A stretch of 20,873 nt of DNA, from contig JABYQS010000486.1 in the NCBI GenBank assembly GCA_022592435.1, positions 1 through 20,873 of the forward strand, written 5' to 3'. This DNA is from Cerioporus squamosus (taxonomy: Eukaryota > Basidiomycota > Agaricomycetes > Polyporales > Polyporaceae). The first letter of the stretch is position 1. Every line of letters starts with the position of its first letter. The position numbers and the translations under genes are program-made. The notes under the pieces were generated by a model. It was not told the DNA's origin, made no database searches, and was given only the letters and a program-made list of their open reading frames with translations. This document shows positions 1-8,427 of the stretch, piece by piece.

Positions 1-1
1 A

Positions 2-858
2 TGTAACCAGCAGCGTTTGGGTTGTTCTTTCCGTGGAGGTATGTCTCACTCGCCATCCATATGAGTCTATAATACTAAACGTCCGAATCAGGGGTGGTCG
101 CCCTTCCCCCCGACCTGGAGCTTCCTGCAGTCTGTCGCAACCTTGACGCCACCATGCGCGTCATTCTGAACGACACCCGGCTAGTGCGGGAAACACTGGA
201 GGATGTGGAGGGTGAGGTCAACAGCGTGAAAGGTGAGCTCGCTGCAATGCGTCGATCCCTGGAACAGCTGTTGGATCCTCCCCTTCTGGCACACTCTCCC
301 TCTCGTTCGTCTATGGGTCCATCCACTGTCCCCACTCCTCCTGTCATGCGTCCGCCCTCCCCCGGACGTGCTCCATCACCCCTCAGGTATGAACGTGCCC
401 CTCGTTCAGCTCCCTGTGAGGATCGCGGTCTGCCGAGCCCGCATATGCCCGACGTCGACTCGCCCTATCCTTGTGAGCCCACTCTGGCCGCCGCTCGCCC
501 CTCAAACGGGACCGTTGTACACCGCGGTACTCGCGGGCCTGAGTATGCATCCGCGGATCATCAAGAGGATTCTCTCTGCCTGCATCGAGCTGCAGCTCAA
601 GCTGAAGTGTTCGCCCGAGTTCGAACATTGCCCTTGCCAGTGTGCACGTCCTCAACGTCGCAACAGCTCAGCCTCTGCCATGTTGTCGGGGCTCCATGGC
701 CAAACGGTCCTTCGCCGTTCAGGTATGTTCATGCTGATCCACTGCACGCTCTCTGGCGCTCACCTGCACGATGCATTTGTTTCCTAGCTGCGTACGATAA
801 CGATCTCCCTTACGAGACCTGGGCGTGCCCGAGTGCACCATGTGCATACTGCTTCTGA
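2..858 (+). CDS. Partial gene, coiled-coil protein with possible upstream Cys cluster (hypothetical)
   Basis: The gene enters from the left edge; its start lies outside the window. Exon 1 (2-38) is open and ends in a C-N-Q-Q-R-L-G-C-S-F pattern, like the end of the small Cys clusters common in agaricomycete proteins. The intron at 39-91 has GTATGT, a TACTAAAC branch site and CAG. Exon 2 starts at 92, so the apparent GTG start at 94 is not real. The first 50 residues of exon 2 form a leucine/valine heptad helix (likely coiled coil), followed by a Pro/Ser/Arg-rich, disordered tail. The frame stays open to TGA at 856-858. A good second intron at 723-787 (GTATGT..CTAG) would instead end the protein at TAA 798-800. 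The family is not recognised. The Cys cluster could be DNA binding, but too little is visible to say. Confidence 0.5.
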
Positions 859-1726
859 TGGGGTTGCTGCCCACTATAGTTAGTCGCCTAACCCGGACCG
901 TCGATCTCCGACGCAAATACGATGATTACTGTTGTTCCCTCTATTCCAGCCAGTTACCGGCTCATCGCACTGAATCCTCATACATTGTATAGGTGTACTA
1001 CATGTGAATGATATGTTGCCGCCTCCTGCAGCACGTTTAATGTCACTTCAAGCGTTCGGGTTCAGATTTCGGCAGGGGATGGGAGCAACGTGGGCGCATC
1101 ACCGATGCATCTCGTCCGCGGCCAAGACGACGTGGCGATGACAATGCAACGCCGAGCTGGAGGCTGAAGATCGGGCCAGACTGGTCTGAATCTTTCTGAT
1201 CTCCCGGTGTTATGCACCTCCCGGATAGGCCATGGGGGACATTATACCCATCAGATGGACAAATGGGGTGCGTGTCACGCTGTCACAAATTACCGGCCTG
1301 CCTTCTGAATGGCATGTGGCGTGGCATTGCCAGTTAGCCATCTTCTCCGCTTGTGCGCCTCTGAACAAAGGTGACATATACGGGCACACGCGTCGTATGG
1401 CACGGGTTGCAACGGTGCCCGTCTCGCTGGACGCGAGAGTAGCAAGTACCGCGACACTGAAGACGCCAGTGTCAGATCACTAGAGGAAATCATGCTAACC
1501 TGTCCTGGTAACGTCCCGAGGCCTCGTTCCTGATAGCACCACTGCCCCGTTTTTCAGATCCAGATCCTTACCAGTGACTTCGTCACCCCAGCGCTCGTCG
1601 CATGTCGGCCGTCCACCCGCTCTGCTTCTGCTTCCCACTATCCCCTCTTCGCTCTGCGAGTTGTTCAATCTGCCATTTTGCCCGACCTCCTCGCTCCCTC
1701 GCTCCCTCGCTTGAGTCCGTTCTATC
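859..1726. other. Intergenic stretch without a recognisable gene
   Basis: About 870 bp between the left partial gene and the next start codon. Short open frames on both strands have no supporting splice sites or recognisable motifs. The last 100 bp before 1727 is rich in C and T (1670-1726), as is usual just upstream of fungal start codons, so the promoter of the following gene is probably here. No RNA gene, repeat or clear TATA box was found. Confidence 0.4.
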
Positions 1727-2437
1727 ATGCCTTACTCTCTGTCTCACTCTCCGGCCGCAAAATCATCGTCTTCCCAGGATCCACGTCAGGATGTTCGGCA
1801 TCCGTTCCTGTGGACGCCTCCTGCTCTCTACCAGCAGTTCGCTGCACACTCTCGTCCTGCCGAGCCTCTTCTCACTACCTCCGAGTTGTGGGTAGGGTAC
1901 GGTCGATACCATCCTTCAGACCCTCCCGTGTGCGAGTTCAGACTGTATGGCGTTCGACCAGGAGACCCCTCGGAGTTGATTCTCATGACTGTAAGTCCGT
2001 CGCCCTACTCTTATTGCGACCAGATACCCATCTTTACCCTTGACGTCCAGCTCACCTTGCCCGACGATCTTGGCGAGGTACAAAATTCACGGCCACGATT
2101 CCAACGCTGGATGGACGGATTCCACGGTCGAGACCCAGATTTCCCGCGGCTCGACATGGCCACGTCTGGATGGCTCGGGGACATAGCGCTGTTCTTCCGT
2201 GTCATGTCATTACCAGGACAGGTCCAAGTCCCGCCGCGCGAGTGGCCGTTGTTTGTTGAGTGTATGACAGCCTCTCTTGTGCTGGACGAGGTACGGCGCG
2301 GGGAGGAACATGCACGTCGTGTTTCCGGGTGGTTACGGAGTCGTTATCCTGTAAGTCCTTCCCTGCTGCTTCTCACACGCAACTAACGTCAATCGGGTCA
2401 TATCTTCTAGCACATCTACAGCGATCAGCCGCTATGA
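1727..2437 (+). CDS. Hypothetical protein, 196 aa, left member of a paralog pair
   Basis: Three exons join in frame: 1727-1990, 2051-2350 and 2411-2437. Both introns are 60 nt. Intron 1 is GTAAGT..CCAG; intron 2 is GTAAGT, branch CAACTAAC, acceptor TCTAG. Both are phase 0. Because intron lengths are multiples of three, an unspliced reading also stays open, but splicing gives a short final exon ending in TGA at 2435. The protein has a polar N-terminus, then a compact globular part with aromatic-rich helices (for example L-F-F-R-V-M near residue 125). There is no signal peptide or membrane segment. The family is not recognised. Its middle exon (100 codons, phase 0 at both ends) matches the middle exon of the next gene (98 codons), so the two look like tandem duplicates. 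Confidence 0.65.
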
Positions 2438-2636
2438 CGCATTTCCGCATTGACCCATCTCTGATTCCCGGGCTATGGGGGCTTGGTATACGGTCCAGGA
2501 GCGGAGAGTCTCGTGTATATATTATGTATTGTGTACTCAGCAAAGGGGGAGGCTCGCGCATGTGATGATCAATCAACCCTAGGTCTTCTCGAGTGATGTA
2601 AGTGCCGATCATCGATTGCGAACTGGTATGAAAGCA

Positions 2637-2662
2637 GGGAGGGTTGACGTTAACGCCCTCCC
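2637..2662. repeat. Inverted repeat just upstream of a start codon
   Basis: GGGAGGG (2637-2643) and CCCTCCC (2656-2662) are perfect complements around a 12-nt core that is itself almost palindromic (TTGACGTTAACG). It lies 20 bp before ATG 2683, so it could be a 5'-leader hairpin or a protein-binding operator. The core contains TGACG, part of CRE/bZIP-type sites. Function is inferred only from position and symmetry. Confidence 0.4.
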
Positions 2663-2682
2663 GTTCACCTACACTCCCCAAC

Positions 2683-3850
2683 ATGAGCCTCCCAGACAGC
2701 ATCTCTCTCTCTGCCCTCAGCCTCGCGCAAGCCCCCGAGCGTCACGACTCGTCCACTCCCATCTCGCCCATGGACCTCGACAGCTCTCCTTCCCCCCCTA
2801 CTCCGGACAGGCCACCGAGGATGCACCGCGCCATGGCCTCGACCCCGAACCTGTCTCTCATGCCTCCCAGCCGCCGCCTGGCAGTGCCTCCGGGTGGGGC
2901 GACCCTACTAGAACCCAGCCGCTCCTCGAGAGTTCGTCCGGGTGGGGTTCCTCCGGGTGGGGCGAACCTAATAGTACCCAGGCGCTGCCCGAGAGTTCGT
3001 CCGGGTGGGGCGATCCTTACGAGGAGTGGTCAAGGAACCGTCTGGTCTATCGTAACGACACTCCCGGTGCAGGAGGTTGGGGAGCTCCCGAGCCGCCTGA
3101 GGTGCACATCAAGTTGGTATGCCGTGACACTACTCCGGGGGCGACCGTACAGAGCCTGGCCGACGTCGCGTTCCGCCTGGAGGGTAGTAACGTCATGAGA
3201 GTCGACTACGACTGGCTGGATCACGCTGTGGTGAGTGCTCTTGTCCCACCCATCCCTCATTGATTTAACACTCGAGCGTCGGCCGGCGCGGCTACAGTTC
3301 CCACATCCTCGGAGCCTCGACGAAGTCTGTCTTCAATGGCCTCTCCTCGAAACCTCGGCCTCCCTTGTGGGTTGGTGGCAGCCAATCGAGTCCTTCGAGA
3401 ACTGGAGTGAGTTCGGCCGGATCTTCGCTTATTTCAAGAGGATGTGCGACGAGGAGCGGCCTGCTGAAGTCGACGTTGCGTCGCTCTGGAAGGCGTATTC
3501 CGACGTCGTTCTGGCCCATACCGGTGTCGTCGGGTTCGACGAGGAGGCAGTCGTCGGCAACATTCTCAAGGATGTTCGTCAAGTCTTACCTGTGAGTAGT
3601 GCACTTACTCCAATTATATACTAGTAGGGCCTTCAGCCTGAGGCACTTCTGACAACCTCCACAGGAAGAGGCATGGATGGGCCCCACTTTCTCTACGGGA
3701 TGGGAAGGATGGGATCCGAACGCACAATGGCGCGAAGGTCCTGCGGAGCACGTCAGTGACTCAGAGAGCGAGGGCGGGGACTATCCGTCTGCAGATGACA
3801 GGTCGGAGGATGGGCAGGTAGGCTGGCCGTGGCGCATCGGCAAACCATAG
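2683..3850 (+). CDS. Gly-Trp-rich hypothetical protein, right member of a paralog pair, one frame break
   Basis: Proposed exons are 2683-3230, 3298-3591 and 3665-3850, about 342 aa. Intron 1 (GTGAGT..TACAG, 67 nt) and intron 2 (GTGAGT, branch TTCTGAC, CCACAG, 73 nt) are both phase 0. The N-terminal frame beginning at ATG 2683 (M-S-L-P-D-S) and the downstream frame differ by one base. A single missing C in the C7 run at 2792-2798 would join them and make the total a multiple of three. Alternatively translation starts at ATG 2631 in the downstream frame. Residues encoded by 2889-3015 carry repeated S-G-W-G units; the last exon has G-W-E-G-W and an acidic Ser/Asp/Glu stretch. TAG at 3848 ends the model; the frame then stays open 62 codons. 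The middle exon aligns with that of the neighbour at 1727. Family unknown; Argonaute binding through GW motifs is only a possibility. Confidence 0.55.
2889..3015 (+). repeat. Degenerate tandem repeat encoding S-G-W-G
   Basis: The motif TCCGGGTGGGG appears four times in about 125 bp, with related sequence between copies (CCCAG..CGAGAGTTCG twice). In the coding frame the units give Ser-Gly-Trp-Gly followed by Asp/Glu-Pro. The pattern suggests recent internal duplication inside the gene. Confidence 0.7.
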
Positions 3851-4868
3851 ACTTTTGTCGGACTTCGTGTGCTCCATTTTGTACAATGTCATGCCTTCCC
3901 ATCTGCCGACAGCCCTGCGTTCATAGTGCACAGTTACACGGAAGGAGAGGTACGTAGACAAACTGTTCGTCGCTTTGAAGGCGGCGGCCCCGGGCGGTGC
4001 TGGGGCGGCGGTTGGAGCGGCGGTGCTGGCTGTGCATGACCAAATCTGGACAGCACGGCTCCCGCCGCAGACCCTCGGAGCTCGTTCGTCGTTATCGTTG
4101 TCATGCCGCATGGCCTGCGCCAGGTATCCGATGTCACCACATCGCCGCGTAGACCATTCATGCTACGAAGCGTGAACCTACTTCCTGGCCATGACAGTGA
4201 TCCCGGTGAGTGTAGCAATAATGTCGCTGTGCGTACTTATTCGTACTCGTCCGCTGACCGGCTTTGGAACAGCTCAGGACATGTGGTTGTAGTTCGGACT
4301 CTGCGATACCTTCACGTCAAGTCAGAACCCATAGATGTGGGATTGTCGGGAGTACAGTTGTTCCTTGCTGGTTGAAATCCCGCGCGGTTGTCCCCGTCTC
4401 CCCACCCACACCAGGCAGCAGGCTCAACCGAGAGGAGTATCCCATCAAATGGCCGAGCTATCGCTTGTCGGTACGCCCGAACAGGGATCTCGCTCGGTCT
4501 GTTTCAGGCTTGTGAGCCACACTGATTGGAGTTTAGCAATGTGAGCCTAATTTGTTGGTCAGTGTTACCGGACACCATTCTGATGGTCCTGATTACTTTA
4601 CAAAGGATCCAATTCGGGAGAGGGGGGAGACTATGCCGTCGCGACCATCTAAGTATGGTTAGCCAAATCGGACGCAAGATTGAGGATCTCGCAATGTGCG
4701 ACGCACTCCACGTGGCTGGTGCAAACGGTAACGGGGACAAGTTATCCTCGGGCTTGTGCGGAGAGCTCGGTCGTTCATCCTTGCCACCTCCCCATTCTCG
4801 ACACTGCTCAGTCTCTTCTGGCCGCTTGAAGTTCTCGCCTACACCATCTTCATCTGATTCGCATTCTA
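3851..4868. other. Stretch between genes, possible alternative 3' exons of the GW gene
   Basis: About 1 kb with no confident gene. The first 186 bp continues the frame of the preceding gene after its TAG, to TGA 4037-4039, and encodes a Gly/Trp-rich tail. A 111-nt intron at 3802-3912 (GTCGGA..GACAG) would remove the TAG in frame. Further plausible splice sites occur at 3951 (GTACGT) and 4053 (GGACAG). Positions 3976-4032 are GGC-rich. The last 80 bp is pyrimidine-rich and probably is the leader of the gene at 4869. Nothing else is supported. Confidence 0.35.
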
Positions 4869-7482
4869 ATGAGACGTCGGGCCAGGCAAGGACAACCGCG
4901 CCACCCTGCTCAGCCCGTTCCCGATGTACCCGCTGGTCGCGGACGCGGTGGACGCGGTGGCCGAGGGGGACGTGCCACACGCGGTATGCGGGGCGGACGC
5001 GCTGCGCGGACCCAAGGCTCAGGCTCAGTTCCCATCGTCGATGGTTCGTCCTCGAGCCCAGTGGAGGTAGCCGGCACGCCAGTGGCCCTCCGTGCCAGCG
5101 AAGCACTCTCTGCTCGCGAGGCGCGAGCGTTACGTAGGAGCCAGCTCCGGGATGCCCACACTGCAGTCAATTACCAGCCCGAGCAAGCGTCCGCCTCATC
5201 TGCAGTTGCGTACCACTCCTCTATGTCGGGAGTGGATGACTTGCCTCGCACCCCAGCCCCGTCCCTCCAAGCCCCGGAGTTGCAGCCGTCATTAGTGACC
5301 CCAATTTTGGCTGCTCTGCGTGAGTGTTTCTCCACGACTTACTATTCCGTCCCTCATCAAGTTTCAGCGACCGCGCTCCGTACATATCGCGAAGGGCGCG
5401 CGTCGAGTACCAGCGAGGAGGAGGAGTTGGGCTCGCAGCTCAGCGTTGACGACACAGCTTCCTATTGTGAGTGTTGCTTCCTAGGCTCCATTGCTCATCT
5501 CATCCCGTCGTTCAACAGACACTCAATACTCCACTCCCTCACCTGCCATTGGCGGTCTGACCCTCCAAACGGTCGCGGAGCCTTCGTATGGCGAGGCAGA
5601 ACCTTCCTCCGTCCTAGTGAGCCACAAGCATTGGATCGTCGGTGTTGTGCCACATTCCCTGACGTGTATGGTTACAGCTTCCGGCTCGGTCATTCTCCGA
5701 TGTTGATGCATCCAACCCTATGCCCACCGAGCTCCCCGTTCAAGATAGATCCCTGTCGCACGTCTCTCCTTCCCCTCAGTTGCTCAGCGACGCGCTCGCT
5801 CCTACGGTGCTTGTCAGACACGGTGCGGAGACGACCTCAAACACGCTCTCGGCATGGAATCCGGCTGCGTTTTGGGTACATCCATCAATGCATCCGAGCT
5901 CGTCGTCTCTGGCGAACGCTCTTGGCCCTGTCTCTCTCAGTGAGAGACTTGCGCACGGTGTCCCCTCGAGCTCTGCGCCGTCAATTCTGATTCGAGACGA
6001 ACGTCGTGTGACTTCTGCGCCTCAAGCCGGTTCATCTCAGCAGGTCTCCAACCATGGTGAGCAGCTTCCCTCGGTATGCGTGGTGTGCCAGGCTCACTGA
6101 ATATTTCGAATACAGTGCCATCTGTTGAGCTACCCACTCGGCCGAGCACTGCGTTGGGGACGTTTCGACCTGTCCAGCTCAATCTCCTCCAGCACAGCCG
6201 TCCTACCAGTCAGAGAGTCGGTGCTTCCTGCTACGCTCTGCCAGGCGATTACTGACCATCGCTCACATTAGTTTGTATCTCGCTCGCCTCCGCCCGGCCT
6301 GATGGCTGTCGGCAATAATGCCAGTCCTGAGCCTGGCCTGGCTAGTTCTCCCGGTGCGAATGTTTCATTCCATGCTGTTCAAGAAGGTACGGTTCTCCTC
6401 GCCACGCTATGCGTCTGAGAACACCCATGTTGATGGCGTTGCCAGGTTATGGGTATGCCTTGCCAGAGCAAGTCGACGATCCTATGACGGGACTATCGCC
6501 GGAGGAAGAGTTCCACATTAATGTCGAACATGATCCCTCCTTCACAGCTGCCTCCCCTCCCCACATACCGAGCGCCGATGTGCTCATGGGGGAAATGTTT
6601 GACCTTCCTGTCCCTGCCGTACCAGACGTCGTGCCCACTGCTCTCTATGGTGCCGCCACGAACCCCGTTGCGGGCTCCGCTTCCACAGTTCCCGACGCTG
6701 CACATCCGGACGTCCCACCCCTTCTCCCTGCAGCTCCCGCGATCGCCGCAGCTCCCGTCCTAGGCGCCGCACCTGTCCTCGTGGCTGCCCCCGCCGATTC
6801 AGAGGATGAAGATCGTGTTTGGGACTATCTTCAAGAGCGCTTTGGACCTCGCTTGGAGGAGCTTCGTACGCTCTACGGGACTCCCCGCCCGTACGGGGGC
6901 GCGTACACCAAGCTTATTCATGTCAAGCTTCTGGCAAGCACTCTCCGCGACATGCGCATCGGAAACGGTCAAGGCGAAAGGCGCAATACATCAGTCCGCT
7001 TCGAAGGAAGTGAACTGACAGTCACTCTCCACGATGTCCTCAACGCTTTCAACACGAAAGAATCGTCTTTCAATTCTGTGCGGTCTAGACTCGGGCTACC
7101 TCATCGCACCTACCTATGGATGCAGGAGCACAGGTCATCTTGGGACACCCAGAACGCTCGCAGCTCCACCGCTCGCGACTTGTATGACGCTTTAACAGTC
7201 TTCTTCCGACCCACCCGTCTTCCCCCCATTTTCAACCCCGATGCGCTCGCGACCCGCATGAATCGAACGGGCGAGATTGCGGAGGAGGTAGTCGGGAACA
7301 CCCAACCGCCGGCTGTCGCCGGAACAGACCGTATTATCTTTGAGGAACCGACACTCATAGGTGCGGTGCAGCGGGCTCGCACATGGGGCGCGAGGGCCCT
7401 GGAACGAGAATGTCGCGAATTCTTGAAGTCTCATGGGATGGTGCGTGGGATGACTACCCCTGCCCCGCCTCTTTATGATTAG
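4869..7482 (+). CDS. Orphan protein of 759 aa with N-terminal RGG box
   Basis: Seven exons stay in frame: 4869-5319, 5368-5466, 5519-5616, 5678-6056, 6116-6216, 6272-6386 and 6446-7482, total 2280 nt. Introns are 48-61 nt with GTGAGT/GTGAGC/GTACGG donors and CTGAC-type branch sites; only the sixth exon's upstream intron has a weaker GTCGGT donor. Residues about 22-46 are an RGG box (repeated R-G-G), typical of RNA- or nucleic-acid-binding, methylated proteins. Residues about 50-410 are Ser/Pro-rich and look disordered. An Ala/Pro-rich linker and an acidic S-E-D-E-D patch near residue 531 precede a folded-looking C-terminal domain (about 535-745) with mixed helices and charged residues. I do not recognise that domain. 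No membrane segment is seen. Fully preserved frames across seven exons argue that the gene is functional. Confidence 0.75.
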
Positions 7483-7507
7483 AATATATTACACTCATTG
7501 TAAGCCT

Positions 7508-7552
7508 GCCTCGGTCAGACAATCGTCTGCCTAGGGCAGACAAGCCTCGGTC
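7508..7552. repeat. Palindrome flanked by 9-bp direct repeats downstream of the 759-aa gene
   Basis: GTCTGCC-TAG-GGCAGAC (7525-7541) is a perfect 7-bp stem with a 3-nt centre. It is flanked by GCCTCGGTC at 7508-7516 and again at 7544-7552. It lies 26-70 bp past the stop at 7482, in the expected 3'-UTR, and might be an RNA hairpin or 3'-end signal. Role not established. Confidence 0.4.
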
Positions 7553-7746
7553 TACGTTCTACGTGGATACGCATACTTACATGTCTTCTTTAATTCCCCC
7601 TCTGCTCCTCGTGTCTCTTCTCCTCTTCTGTTAGCAGTCGTAGTCGCGGTTGTTGCTTGCTTCTTTGACATAGTAATATTGGAAGTGATCCCTCTCGTCG
7701 CTTCCCTCTAGTCACATTCCTCTAATACTCCTTTCTTTCATACTCG

Positions 7747-8223
7747 ATGTCATTAACACTACAGTACACAGTAGAGCAGGCGTATAATGTCATAATGGTC
7801 CCTATATTACCGAGCTTTGTCATTCCCGAATCGGCGAGGCTGAGTGCTAATGTGAACGGGAGCGAGTGCAGATTTACGTACCCAATCTTCACATTGCGTG
7901 AGTACAATCCGTCGTGCGTGGTACGCGGTCCCGGGCCACCTGATTGGGAGTAAGTAGGAATGACACTAGTGAGGCAGGCGCGTGTATGGCTTGAAGACGT
8001 CCGGAGGTGGCAAGAGAGGGAGTTCCAAGTGAGGAAAACGACGACACTGGAAGGGCAGGGGTCGAGGGCAAAGGTGGCTGCAGGCTCAGAGGTCGAGCAG
8101 CGCAGCTTTGTGGGCTTCGGGTATAGCGGCGTGACAATAAACGCCCAAGTTATGGTTGCCGCAGCTTCCGTGTACAGCCTAATGGGTTGGGTTCTACGGA
8201 GTAAAAACAATTTCAACAGATAG
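7747..8223 (+). CDS. Possible small two-exon protein, 138 aa
   Basis: Exons 7747-7897 and 7958-8223 join in frame through a 60-nt intron with GTGAGT, a CCTGATT branch-like site and a TAG acceptor (an AAG acceptor three bases earlier also keeps frame). The first exon encodes a hydrophobic, beta-rich stretch. The second starts with an amphipathic helix rich in Arg/Glu/Trp and ends in a Gly/Val/Ala-rich hydrophobic segment (about 25 residues) before a basic tail. No family is recognised. The opposite strand is open for 252 codons over the same DNA, which weakens the case, but that frame has a composition typical of antisense. Expression data would be needed to prefer either. Confidence 0.4.
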
Positions 8224-8427
8224 CATACATCTATAACTGAGCCCGTCAAACAAAAATTGGGTAGTTTGTGCATGAAGCGTTCGTTAACAATTGCAAGTTT
8301 GCAAAACGGCGGGCATTTGCAGATGGGCGTTAGTGTGACAGTCAGTGACAAGTCACGTTCCTGACTCGCGCGCCGGCGAACCGACGCACTGTGCACCTCT
8401 TTCCTCCACTGACGGCATACGACGAAC

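Noticed and set aside
94..96. GTG as start codon of the left gene
   Set aside because: A complete intron (39-91) ends just before it and the upstream frame is open, so it is internal to an exon.
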